Shown here in pieces: positions 44,421-56,100 of a stretch of DNA of 64,000 nt. The stretch's first letter is position 1, and each line of letters begins with the position of its first letter. Made by a program: the position numbers and the translations under genes. The notes under the pieces are model-generated. The model did no database searches and had not been told where the DNA came from. It saw nothing but the letters and a program-made list of their open reading frames with translations. This DNA is from Anisus vortex (Eukaryota; Mollusca; Gastropoda; Planorbidae). Location: contig OX421499.1 in assembly GCA_949126835.1 (NCBI GenBank), positions 8,139,026 to 8,203,025 on the forward strand, read 5' to 3'.

Positions 44421-46490
44421 TTAAATCATTATCTTGTATTTTCAAACTATATATTTGCAATCTATCTATATAAAGATATATATCTTTACATTTCATAGAC
44501 ATAACAGTGCTTTATCATGAGAAGCTTATTATTTAATAGATGCACAATCTAACAATATATAAGCTTAAACAAAGTCTTTTTGAATTCTAAATAAATAATG
44601 TAGTCTTTATTCAAAATATAAAAAAAATAATAATAAAAAATTGAGCATTTCAATATAAAGAACGTGTTGGATATGTATAAATATATTTGATATAATTAAA
44701 GAGGCCTATATAATACAAATTACATAGACATAACAGTGCTTTATCACGAGAAGCTTATTATTTGATAGATGCAAAACAATGGACAAATTAAAGACATAAA
44801 AAAAAATGGCGCAGCAAAGTCGTAAATGCAAATAATTACCTATCAGTACGTTGTCTCTGAGTGCTAGTTGTTTCCTTAACACTGGTCGAAAATTATAAAG
44901 TGATTGTTTGTTGTTTTTATCGCTAGTGAGCAATTGTAAAAAATATGAAAAACCCTAAAATGTAAGAATGTTAAAACTCGTTTGTGTAAAATCCATTATG
45001 TGATAAGACTGACAAAATTGGAATGCAACAATATGAGGATTGGAACAAACTGTAAACATTTGTGACTGAGCTTGTAAAAGTTTTACATCTTGTTGTCCAG
45101 TGGGTCCCAACCTGATCTACTCACCTCTAAAGGCTATACGCTATTTACGGGGCTGGGGATGGGGGAACCTCTTCCGACCATAATAATATTATACTATTAT
45201 TTCCTGGCGATTGAAGGTGGTAACAATTTACTCGATCAGCTTTATGGACAAATAGACTATATGTGTGAATATTTTAAAATCAACTTTTCAGCTTTTTTTG
45301 TTCTTTTTCAATTTTATGTTTTTAGATCCGCCATTTCGCCATTGAGTAAAACCTATAATGAACTTTTTTTTTCGCGATCGTGGTTTAAACTATAGATAAA
45401 AACAATTATTTGTTTCTTTTGATTTTAGTTTTGCTTAAGACTTCAACAAGGTGTATTAAAACGTGTTAGCCACAGAATCCCCTTGAATACCCCGGCAACG
45501 GAAACTAGCCATCGCTGTTTCCCTACACATAATATGAACTAAAAAGAATTTTAGTTGCCTTTTTTTGTAACTATAATTATACTTTTTAATGTACAGATTC
45601 TCCTTCTAGACACTATAGAGCGTTCTCAATGGGCGTAGCTTAGGTTTTTTTAGTGACGTATTTGTGTAAATAGAAGCCACTATTGGTGTACAAAAATGGT
45701 GAAGTACTTCTTTATCATGCAAAATTCACATCTGAATATTGGCTATCCTACTCAAAAATAAAGAGGTAAATAATAGTACTGTAGATTAATTGATTAATGT
45801 AATTAGGCTAGGGCCGGCTAGACCTATTTACACTTTCAATTTCAATTTATAGGTCTACACTTTTAATGTTTCGTAGGCTAGGCTAATGTAAGTAGGGATG
45901 CCAAGTGATAGTGTTGGTGAATATATAGTCTATTCAAGTCACTAATAGGCTCACATCGTCTATGATCTATGTCTATGATAATAATAAAATAGCCTATTTT
46001 ATTTAACAGACATAATACAGCTTATATCTTAACAAGACTTAAAACACAAAACATCATTTTAAAAAATGCTCGAGCCTATATGAAACTTTATTAATACAGC
46101 GGCCATTGTTACTTGTACACAATTACTCAAAGTCAACAAAAATCACGTTCTTTTTGTCACGTGATTGCAAACGCCCTATTGAGTCATAGTCATATCACTC
46201 ATATCCGTGGTTTGAGTTCAGTTTTGCATTGTAATTATATTTTAATTATGTTTTTAAATGATGTTTAGTTATCACCTTTTTTTTCAGACAACCCATTTTT
46301 ATCCCTGTATGCCACTAGGGCAGAAAGAAAATGTATACACATTTGTCGTTCCATGCAGAATAGAGAAAATATTTTTTTTTAAATCCATTTTTTTTCAGCT
46401 ATTATTTAACAATAGCGTGAAGTGGGTATTTATTCTTGTGTGATTTATTTTTATTGCGATATATTGGACAATCTGTATCATAGTTTAAAT

Positions 46491-47584
46491 CATAGGTTCT
46501 CAACCTTTTTCGGCTCTCCGCCCGCTTTTACAATTTTTTTCCGTTCACCGCCCCCCCCCTCCAACTTTCTTTTATCGCCCACTCTCCCCCCCTTTCGCTC
46601 ATCTGGACTATAGTTTCCGCATTTTTTTTAGGCGGACTAGACTTTTTGTGTGATTAATTATCTTTAAAAAAACTAAAAAGGAAACATATTGTAAGAATTA
46701 ATAGATAAAAAAAATTGCCTAAACAAAAGGTTTAAATAAATCAATATTAATGTGAATCGTTTGCCTGGTGTGTTGCTAGCAATTTGTCTATGTGTGTTTC
46801 AATTTTGGTTGCAAAAGACTTAGGTCTAATAATTAGTCATATTTGTTATATTACAAAACAGAACTTGTTCAGCATCACTATTGAATCAAATGTGGAAACA
46901 TTTTTTTATTAAAGGGGGATAATTAGCCCGTTTTATTTGAGCTAATATTTCGTTTTCTTTACTTTTATAAAAAAATAAATGGCTTACAATTTATAACTTT
47001 GAAGTGAACAAACTGTACAAAGTATTTGAAAATTATATAATTATTATATGACTAAAGAATGTATATGTATATTTTCAAGCATTACAATAACTACCCAGTT
47101 TGTATGATTACTACTTATCTATACCCCTTAACAATGCAGTGAGTAATACTAAATACGTCTAGAAAACATTATTAAAATTTAAAGACATCTCAGTTAAACT
47201 TGAGATCAGAATATCATTAATATTAGCAGATGTTCGGGCGACTGTCCGGTGAACTAACCACAGGACCAGCCGGCCGCACACTATATTTGCCAAATACAGA
47301 CTCCTACTTCATCGAAAAGTCACTGCGATTCCAATTTTTCTTAATATAATAATATGTAGGCAAACTGTTGGGGGATATCAGATATTTAGCAGCACTTGCG
47401 TTTACATCACATTTCATCCAAAAACTAATCGATTCAAATATGTTCAAATTATATCAGGTACGTTTGTACCGCCCACTTGCACTTCTCCGTACCTCAATCG
47501 CCCCCGGGAATGTCAGTGCCCCCCTAAAGCTTCTCACCGCCTCCCGGGGGGGGGGGGCGATATCGCCCCCGTTGAGAACCTATG
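46491..47584. mobile_element. Non-autonomous hAT element (hAT-1), 1094 bp, exact 8-bp TSD
   Basis: Perfect 14-bp terminal inverted repeats CATAGGTTCTCAAC/GTTGAGAACCTATG with G/C-rich subterminal stretches. GTTTAAAT occurs at 46483-46490 and 47585-47592. The left arm keeps the empty site at about 1741-1748 (ATATAAAC in gene orientation), with homology resuming on both sides. No transposase inside. Confidence 0.95.
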
Positions 47585-47665
47585 GTTTAAATAATCTCGT
47601 AGAATGTATGTGAAACAAAAAAAAAACACTAAATATCATTGAAGGTGGATAAACAATTCGATAAA

Positions 47666-47803
47666 CTAGTGCGACCCTCTAGATAAACATGGCGGGCGTG
47701 GAAAACTGCAGAAAGCAGGTGGTGTCTTCTGTCTGTAAAGTTCCCGGAAGCTGACGTCACCAGGCTGCCAGTCAGGAGATGGAGTACACGTTTCTCTTAG
47801 TCT
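47666..47803 (-). pseudogene. SLC6-C terminal exon
   Basis: 45 codons plus TAG, starting [20 protein letters not shown]. Acceptor aactag. Confidence 0.9.
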
Positions 47804-48284
47804 CTAGTTGTTAGAGAGAAAAAAATATATACACAAATATTTACTACAGTCTTCAGGTTTTAGATGCATAAATTGCTTGGATAGTTAAATAGCTAGTTAT
47901 GTAAGTAAGTCGGATAGTATGTAGGCAAAAGGTAAATACTAAAAGTTCTCAAAAAACGAGATGCAATGGAGAAAGAGATAAAAATAGATCTTGACATATC
48001 TAGGCAGCTACATCTCAATTAACTCAAAAATCGATCTAGAAATCTCTATCAGAGACGTGCACAAGACTCTATCAGGATCTTGAAATCCGCTTCACTGTCA
48101 CATAGAGCAAGGCTAAAACAATACCAAGATTGAGCTGTGGATAACCAAAGCAGCCTGGGAAGTTTCAAGGAAAAACTACTGCAGTGGGAAGAACTTTCCG
48201 AAGAACACGTCTCCAAAAGTTAAAAAGAAAGAACAGGTATAAGCAACATAAAAAAAAACAATGGCGATTGCTCTTTAGTCCAGG

Positions 48285-48700
48285 GCATAACGATGTAAAG
48301 GGGTGGGGGAAGGCACACCAAGGTCCTGTCCGAGACTAGCCACCCTGCGGCACGCCGATAAAAATTGTCGCGTAACATAGGATACTGTATATGCAGTACA
48401 TGCAGTACACTTAATTCATCATCTGCAGAATTACCTTACTAGGCTCATTATCGTGGTGGCTGGCTCGTATACCTGTACTGTCGCCCGGTAGCACAAATCC
48501 CAGACTATAGATCTGGACATCCAGGCACCAGTGTGGGCTTGAGACGGACCGTTGCGCTCATTGCTTTCTCCTCACCGAGTATAGGCGCCTCTCGACAGTG
48601 CAATGAACATCGGACGCGCAACGCGCAACGCTGGTGAGCTCTTAATGTGTACGTATTGGTGGTTTACAGTTTGCCAATCTTTAAGGCCCAGGGGACAAAG
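48285..48700 (+). repeat. GC-rich dispersed repeat, copy 3 (in the last intron of SLC6-C)
   Basis: Orthologous in position and relative orientation to the copy at 1086-1400 in SLC6-A. Confidence 0.75.
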
Positions 48701-48771
48701 AAGTGGGATTTAAAAATATGGACTAATACAAAGATGATAAGTCTAAGTGGATGGATAAAAGATGCACTTAC

Positions 48772-48939
48772 ATTGCGAATACTTCCGCTTGACCTGATTA
48801 ATTTGATCATGGCCACAATTGGTACAGGCAGGAACCAGACGATGGTCATCATCCAACCAAACGCAACGGCTCCATCGCCGTACTTATAACCTTCAAATAT
48901 TGGCGCCTCGTAGGTCATCAGCGAGGTCACTAACAGAAT
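48772..48939 (-). pseudogene. SLC6-C TM12 exon
   Basis: 56 open codons, donor gtaagt, acceptor tctccag. The exon itself is intact and nearly identical to 844-1011. Confidence 0.9.
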
Positions 48940-49289
48940 CTGGAGAATAATCAAATTTGGCATGACTAGAATCTCAACATTACAGTAATAGCCAATGTCT
49001 TGTTGATATGTGGCAAACGCATGAAAACACAGGGACATTATGAAAGAGAAAAAAGTACTGTACGGAAAGGAAAAAAAAGAACATACACTTTCAGGAACAG
49101 ATGAAGCCAATAACTCGTAATGACATATACAAAAGCGATTCCCCACAATGCGCAGTACTAGAGCGATAACTCTCAGAGTCAGCAATGGTATCTCGTTAGC
49201 AGATGTACAACTACTTAGAAGTACACTAAAGTTTACCAAAAAATGTGGTCATCATCAACTGTCAGATTTAGCTTTTTTTTCTTAATAAT

Positions 49290-50196
49290 TAATAGATTTA
49301 TTAATTAATTAGTAATTAAGAATAATTAATTAATAGATCAAAAAATTGCCTTAACAAAAGGTTTAAATAAATCAATATTAATGCGAATCCTTTGCCTGGT
49401 GTGTTGCTAACAATTTGTCTATTTTTGTTTCAATTTTTGGACTAATCATCAGTAATATTTGTTATATAATATAACAAAACAGAACTTGTTCGGCAGCAAT
49501 ATTGAATCAAATGTGGAAACATTTGTTAGTTAAAGGGAGATAATTAGCCCGTATTATTTGATCTAATATCTTTGTTTATTCTTACTTTTATAACAAATAA
49601 ATGGCTTACAATTTATAACAAACTGTAAAAAGTATTTGAAAATTATATAAATATTATGTGACTAAAGAATTTATATGTATATTTTCAAGCATTACAATAA
49701 CTACCCAGTTTGTATGATTACTACTTATCATTACCGCTTAATGATATTGGTATCTCTGTCTTTATCGTTTAAAACACTTTAAGGACATTTCGGTTAAACT
49801 GAGATCAAAATAGTATTAATATTACCAGAAGTTAGGGCGACAGTCCGGTGAACCAACAACAGGACCAGCCGCCGCACACCATAGTTGCCAAATACTGACC
49901 CCTACTTCATCGAAAATTCACTGCGATTCCTATTTCTTATTAAATATATTTTAATAATATGTGGGCATACTGTTGGGGGATATCAGATTTTTAGCAGCAC
50001 TTGCGTTTACATCACATTTCATCCTCCAAAAACTAATCGATTCAAATAGCTGAGGTGTTAAAATATATTAGGTACGTTTGTACCGCCCACTTGCCCTTCA
50101 TCGCCCCCCAATTGCCCCCGGGAATGTCAGCGCCCCCCTAAAGCTTCTCGTCGCCCCCCGGGGGGCGATATCGCCCTCGTTGAGAACCTATGATCT
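49290..50196. mobile_element. hAT-1 element, left-truncated
   Basis: Aligns with 46650-47584 through the intact right end GTTGAGAACCTATG at 50183-50196. The left terminus is missing. Confidence 0.85.
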
Positions 50197-50648
50197 AGAT
50201 CTAGTGGGGTTTTTTTTAAACCTAATTTTCTATGTATGGAATTCGAGTGATGTTTGGCTGTTTGTGAATATTTTTTTTTGGCAACACTGTTTGCGGCTAA
50301 CCACGGCCAACGAATTAGAATGTTGTGTTGAAACAAATAGCGTACCATCACAATACAAGAACGGTAACTCACACAAAAGAAAGCCATACAGTAACGGTAA
50401 CTTAAAACGAGCGTACACAAATATTAAAAGCTTAGATAGACGCGCTTTGCAAAGGACAACATTTACCATTAAAAACAAAAAAGCAATGAAAAGCGATAAC
50501 TAAGACAAAAAGGTAATATAAAAGACGGTAGCTGACTACAAAAAAAATTGCAATAAGCTTACAAGAATTGTAGCTAACTTTTAAAAGCAATTCAAGAACA
50601 GTAACTCACAAATAATAAAATACAATGGAAAAATGAGTCAGAACTTAC

Positions 50649-50730
50649 AAAAAGCAATGTTGGAGTGATGAATCTCCACATAACATTGAAAATATATGGA
50701 GGTTTTCTTCCAACCATTAACTTTCAGCAC
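50649..50730 (-). pseudogene. SLC6-C TM11 exon with 19-nt deletion
   Basis: Acceptor cgtag|GTGCTGAAAG equals SLC6-B exon 11, then jumps to TTAATGGTTGG. The 3' half is still readable as KPPYIFNVMWRFITPTLLF in a shifted frame before donor gtaagt. Confidence 0.88.
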
Positions 50731-50795
50731 CTACGAAAACACATATAATAAAAATCCAGTATATAATTAATGAGCTCTCGGTGAAAAGCTAGACA

Positions 50796-52474
50796 GTGAA
50801 ATATATTTCCAAAGACAGCTCTTTAGATTCTAAATTCATCGGGAAAAATGTACTAGAGGTAATGTTCGAAACAAAAGGGGGGGGGGGACATAGTGACTCC
50901 CTCCACCCTGAAGACCGGACCCCCACAGAGATGGATCACGATAAGACCCCACCTCCCCGAGAAGCTGACCAGCAGGAGGATGCCCCACTGGAGGAGACCA
51001 CTCTTCAAGCCCAAATTCAAATACAAGAAATACTTGAAGCCCCCTTTGGGACCCGATCCCCTAACAAAGAACGCCCTAAGACAAGGCGCCCCTTTCGGAA
51101 AATTGTCTCCCCTCTAGAACCCAGTGAGGTGGCATATATAGATGGTTACGGGGTGACCCTATACCCAGGGCAAGATATGACAAAACCCGACGATGGCTAT
51201 TATGTTCTCGATGGAAAAGACGATCAAGACAACGAAAACTATACTTTCAGTGCATATGAACAAGTGACTGGAAGAAAACCTCCCCTTTCGCCAGAAGACA
51301 TCGACGACTCCGACTATCTAGACCCCGACAAGACACCACCCTCCCTCGAGATAGACATGGACAAATAAGACGTGAACTACTAAACACAACACCCTAAATC
51401 ACAAAATAAAACCCCATTATTCAAACCAACGTTAAAAACAAGACAAAAGACAAAATCTCTCTATTAAATAGCTATATTTAAACATTTTCCAATGTCCAAA
51501 ACCAACGACGCATGACTGAACAAACAACACAGGGACTGAACAAGACTTATAACACAACGACCGCCTGCGTTAAAGCCATAACATGCCGGTTGCCAGGTCA
51601 AGCATGGGGTAGACTTCGTAGCACACTTGAGTTCCCCCTTTCTGTCCCCCCTTACATTTCGTTCATGTTATTTTTCATTTTGCCAGAAATTACACAATAT
51701 TACATGTCCTACACGGTTAATATTATAATTGTGAATATCCATGATTTAACCATAAATTCTAAGGGACACCCGGCAACACGCTGAGTCCCCTATGAAACCT
51801 TCCTACCAATGATATATTTCCTACCCTGAATTTGTCTGTCTAGTGCTGAAACTTTAAGGGGAACAGAAGGAGCTGCTATATTTTATTTTCTATTGTTTTG
51901 TCTTCATGAGAACACACTGACTCCCATTTTATGTTACCCCACGACCCCAACAAAGATTTGTAGAACCTTCATATGTTCCTCCTTCTACACTTCCATAAAT
52001 TGCAAAATATTCCTACAATGTCTACTTGCTGTTATATAAAATATTGTGTTTAGTACTATGTACACGTATTTCTTTGATAATAGAAAATAACATTTAAGCC
52101 CTAGCAAGGGACGCAATCAAGAAAATGTATTAAACAAATCTCTTATTTTCAATGTCTTCTATCCCTTTGTTTTGTTAAAAATGAATAAATGTGTCTTCTA
52201 TCCCTTCCCTCTAATTTAACCAAAACTACGCTGTAAAAAAAAAGTACAAAAGTTATGAACGAATGAATGAAACTCTTATGTAAAATAAACAGATCAAATG
52301 AAGTGAAAGCTAGATTATTTAAGTTAGATAAACATATCCCTTAATACATTTTGTCTTCTATCCACGCAAATGTGTTTAAAATGTTCCTCTATCTCCTCTC
52401 TTTATGTGAAAAATAAAACGATATTGTACATGTATAAAGTGTCAATAAACATTTTTGAAAAAAAAAAAAAAAAA
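50796..52474 (+). pseudogene. Retroposed transcript of unknown origin with poly(A) tail
   Basis: An open frame ends with TAA at 51366 and encodes an acidic, proline-rich, probably disordered protein (PPLSPEDIDDSDYLDPDKTP). A 1.1-kb 3' region follows with an AATAAA signal at 52444 and an 18-A tail at 52457. This is the mark of a retrotransposed mRNA or LINE-type element. The true 5' limit is unclear because a G-run at 50878 may hide a frameshift. The product is not recognised. It sits antisense in SLC6-C intron 10. Confidence 0.55.
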
Positions 52475-53410
52475 AGAAGAGCTCTGTAAAATTATCTATC
52501 AAACGCCTTGTCGCCCCCACTGATACCAATGAAAATGGATTGGACACTCAACCAACTCACAACCTGGGCGACGCCGCTTGAATTCGCCGGGCTTGTAAGG
52601 AAAAGTCTGAACAAATGCATCTGGTTTCGAGTTACAGAGGTAACATATATAAGACGGGAAACAACTTTGGGGAACCCCCGACTCACTAGTACCCAGAGAC
52701 CTTAAAACTGTAGCCATTAGTGAGTCAGACGTTGGGGACGGGCTAACGTATACAATGTGTGAGAGCCCTTCTTCCCCCTTTCCTGGATGTCTTGATGTTT
52801 CTTTGCATTGACGGGCTTCTGTTAAGGAAACTATTTCTACTGGTTTTTTAGCGAGGAAACGGCTGAATCAAAAAGGGTGTAAGGAATATGGATACTCATG
52901 GCGAACTGCCTTGACGCCAAGAGCTCTCAGACAACCGCTCAAGGCGATAATTTTGTGTATTACAGTTGCTTGGTGAAAACGCATAGATGACATTCCCGTT
53001 GTTTCAAGAGATTCAGACATTACACAGCATCAGTAAGTGGTGTATAAATTGAGACTTTCTAGTTTAGGCATGCCTCGGACAGGAGTTTGCCCTTCATTCC
53101 TATACTTGAGGATCAAAGCATTCTCTATCCTCGAAACTGATTCTAAAGAGTCTAAAAAGTCGTTCGGGACTCTAAGATGGTGGAGATCACCGCAGAATGT
53201 CAAAGTTACAGATAGTAAAATATCCACATATTGCTGTGTTCACATACAGAACTAAATGTGCGTTGTCCTACAAACGCCTTAACAAATTACAGCCTTTTTT
53301 TTTTCTCAATAATTACTCCCCTTTATTTACCAATTACTAGACTTGTGAATTTTATATCAAGCTTGTAAAAAAATAATTTCAAAAATTAGAATAACAACAG
53401 TCAATTATGT
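52475..53410. other. Intron sequence, coding-like GC content, not identified
   Basis: 52490-53260 has open frames on both strands and above-average GC but no family I recognise. Possibly an old retroelement. Confidence 0.4.
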
Positions 53411-53415
53411 ATTAC

Positions 53416-53518
53416 CGTAAATCCATGCTATAACTATAATACATTCCAGTAATCCAATGGCTGCAGTAGAAAAAGCTGCGATATACCAGTCCACAAGTGC
53501 AAATAAGTAAATGCCACC
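53416..53518 (-). pseudogene. SLC6-C TM10 exon
   Basis: Encodes GGIYLFALVDWYIAAFSTAA and ends IIVIAWIYG with an inserted Ile relative to SLC6-B. Acceptor ctcaaag, donor gtaata. An array of ~53-bp repeats starts about 17 bp upstream of it. Confidence 0.9.
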
Positions 53519-53534
53519 CTTTGAGATAAAATAT

Positions 53535-54287
53535 TAAAACTATTTTATTCATTCATTTTTACTTCTATTTTATTATTATTATTATATTATTAGATCTAGT
53601 TTATACATTCATTTTTACTTCTATTTTATTATTATTATTATATGATTAGATCTAGTTTATACATTCATTTTTACTTCTATTTTATTATTATTATTATATT
53701 ATTAGATCTAGTTTATACATTCATTTTTACTTCTATTTTATTATTATTATATTATTAGATCTAGTTTATACATTCATTTTTACTTCTATTTTATTATTAT
53801 TATATTATTAGATCTAGTTTATACATTCATTTTACTTCTATTTTATTATCATTAGGCCTATATTATTAGATCTAGTTTATACATTCATTTTTACTTCTAT
53901 TTTATTATTATTATATTATTAGATCTAGTTTATACATTCATTTTTACTTCTATTTTATTATTATTATATTATTAGATCTAGTTTATACATTCATTTTTAC
54001 TTCTATTTTATTATTATTATATTATTAGATCTAGTTTATACATTCATTTTTACTTCTATTTTATTATTATTATATTATTAGATCTAGTTTATACATTCAT
54101 TTTTACTTCTATTTTATTATTATTATATTATTAGATCTAGTTTATACCTTCATTTTTACTTCTATTTTATTATTATTATATTATTAGATCTAGTTTATAC
54201 ATTCATTTTTACTTCTATTTTATTATTATTATATTATTAGATCTAGTTTATACATTCATTTTTACTTCTATTTTATTATTATTATAG
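53535..54287. repeat. ~53-bp minisatellite, ~14 copies
   Basis: Unit TTATACATTCATTTTTACTT plus CTATTTTATTATTATTATATTATTAGATCTAGT, with small indels in the ATT run. One copy carries a TAGGCCTA interruption (53852). Confidence 0.96.
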
Positions 54288-54749
54288 GCTATTTTGTTTG
54301 TGTCCCCACCGTACGATCCCCATTGGTCCATTTGACATCACGTGCCTAAGTTTGTGCCACGGACCTATTTAGGCCTCGACATATATACTGTTTAATAATT
54401 TTTCACACCGGACATGTGACTTCGCTAGCTCAGTGGTTAACGTAGTGAACGGCAATGCGAGCGACCCGGGTTCGATTCTCCAGTTAGACTTTACCTTTTT
54501 TTTCTACAATTTTAAAAACAAAAGACATTGTAAATCTACGGGCAATTTAGATTTTTGTTAAATTGCCCGATTACAATATTTATTTTAAATTACTTTTCTA
54601 AAAGTCTTCAGTAAAAAAGTAATTATTTAGCCTAAATATTAGATTTACATCATAGCTTTTTTTTAATTGTAGTTTATAAATTTTTTATCTGCACCTTATA
54701 CAGTCCTGTTTTTTTTTTTTCAACAGGGCAACGCCGGGCAATGTAGCTT

Positions 54750-54753
<4 letters not shown>
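54287..54753 (+). mobile_element. tRNA-like-containing element, copy H2
   Basis: Near full length: TTTGTGTCCCC head, tRNA-like module at 54421-54490 (GCTAGCTCAGTGGTTAACG and GGGTTCGATTCTCC), AT-rich body and terminus GGGCAACGCCGGGCAATGTAGC followed by (TA)n. The 5' end is replaced by the minisatellite. Confidence 0.8.
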
Positions 54754-54784
<31 letters not shown>

Positions 54785-54849
54785 TGATATAGTTTCACAA
54801 AATGGTGGAAGCCTAATCCATTATTTTTATAGATCAGTGGTGATCTCGA

Positions 54850-56100
54850 TTATCATCTTTTTAATTGCATTTATATCAAACACAATATTTTATTAATAAA
54901 CTTTCACATTTTTTTTTGTAATTATTGTCTAAACATTATCATCTAGGCCTATCATTTGGTTGTCAAGATGAGGATCTAGCACAGTGGTTCCCAACCATTT
55001 TTTAGGCCGCGACCCCTTAATACAGCTTCTAAGGTAGTGGCGACACTCAAAAGTAAAATTAATTGAGTCGCTACTTTATTAATGACATTTGCTACTGTTA
55101 TGAATTGTAATGTAGATTTATGATATGCAGGGTGTATTTGTATTGTTACACATTGAATATAATTAAAGCACGCAGCGATTAATCACACACACAAAAAAGA
55201 AACAAAAGCTTTAAAAATACGTTTCATTTTCTCATTTAAGTGTGTAATAGTACAGCATTGTTCGGAACATCCAACTCGTTGAACATTTGCGAAAACGGTC
55301 AACTGTTGAAAGAGCTCGTCTTTACAAATGTGACACAACTTATGACGCTTTTAATTATTTCTTGTAGCCTAACTTGTGGCATTATCTTCGATGCTAAATT
55401 TTGCCCATAGATCATACAGTGAGCTCCGATTACTATCGGAGACTCATTCAGTACCAAACGTTGAAGTTTAGACCGATCAGAATCTATACTAAGTTCCAAT
55501 ATATTCATGAAGTGTCGGTTGTTTTATCGCCAATAGGCCTACTGCTTTTAAAATGGTAGCTGTTTTTAACAGAAAAGAGACTTTTAACGCAGCAACTGCT
55601 ATACATAGGCTACGTGTGACTGGTCCGCAAACGTACATTATGGTGCCAACCCTGTCACATACAAATGTAGCCTATTGATGTCATTACGCGGGAAAGACTA
55701 CTTAAGTAGGCCTATGTGGATGTATTTGCATGTTGGTAGACTCGCCTGGTGACAGATAGATGAGTTGTGTTTCGGTTCCTAAGACCATAGAAAATAACAG
55801 TTTTCCGATAGTCTTTGGCGACCTTCGTAAAATGGTCATTCGACCCCCAAAGGATTAATTGCGAACCACAGTTTAGGAACCGCTGATCTAGCACCTATTA
55901 GTAATAATTATATTTTGATCTCAGTTTATCTGAGATGTCCGTTAACTAGAAGATTGCATGAATCTCATATTAGCGGAATTGATACGTAGCCTAGTAATTA
56001 TACAAACTGGGTAGTTAATGTAGGCCTAATGTTTAAAAATATAGCCTAGGCCTACATATACATTCTTTAGTCATATAAAACTTAGGCCCTACATTGTTAT
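54850..56100. mobile_element. hAT-1 fragment, inverted, carrying a nested hAT MITE
   Basis: 54850-54972 and 55894-56090 are two halves similar to the inverse of the hAT-1 internal region (CTTTAGTCATATAAAAC, CAAACTGGGTAGTTAATG). The nested element at 54982-55885 lies between them. Confidence 0.6.
54982..55885. mobile_element. hAT MITE (family hAT-2), 904 bp, exact 8-bp TSD
   Basis: Ends CAGTGGTTCCCAACC and inverse CAGCGGTTCC. ATCTAGCA flanks it at 54974-54981 and 55886-55893. Internally similar to the inverse of 57781-58584. Confidence 0.92.

Larger units (their letters stand above)
42470..49040. repeat. Right arm of the large inverted duplication
   Basis: Reverse complement of 745-9030 (block list given there). 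It carries the last two exons of SLC6-C. 42500-42609 encodes a C2H2-like finger (CDKCQMIFGAQKGLLCHTRS) typical of LINE C-termini and is present, decayed, in the left arm. Arm-specific insertions are the hAT at 46491-47584 and the GC-rich repeat at 43870-44420. Confidence 0.85.
47666..53518 (-). pseudogene. SLC6-C: 5'-truncated, frame-disrupted SLC6 paralog (four 3' exons)
   Basis: Exon-like segments in transcript order: 53416-53518 (TM10, one codon longer than in SLC6-B), 50649-50730 (loop 5/TM11), 48772-48939 (TM12), 47666-47803 (tail, TAG). Splice sites are intact. The second is 82 nt against 101 nt in SLC6-B: 19 nt covering the RFIDDIE motif are gone, so the join runs into TAA four codons in. 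Exons for TM1-9 were not found between 53.5 and 64 kb, where APRT lies on the other strand. The last two exons are nearly identical to SLC6-A, so disruption is recent or the tail has been homogenised. Confidence 0.85.

Noticed and set aside
44103..44473. Two overlapping ORFs of about 100 codons
   Set aside because: They lie in a GC-rich dispersed repeat whose other copies do not keep the frames.
53535..54287. Amplified splice-acceptor array in SLC6-C, by analogy with SLC6-B
   Set aside because: The ~53-bp unit contains no copy of the 53518 acceptor; only its position near the exon is similar.
54421..54490. tRNA gene
   Set aside because: A and B boxes are present but the module recurs in four diverged copies inside a larger mobile element, with poor acceptor-stem pairing.
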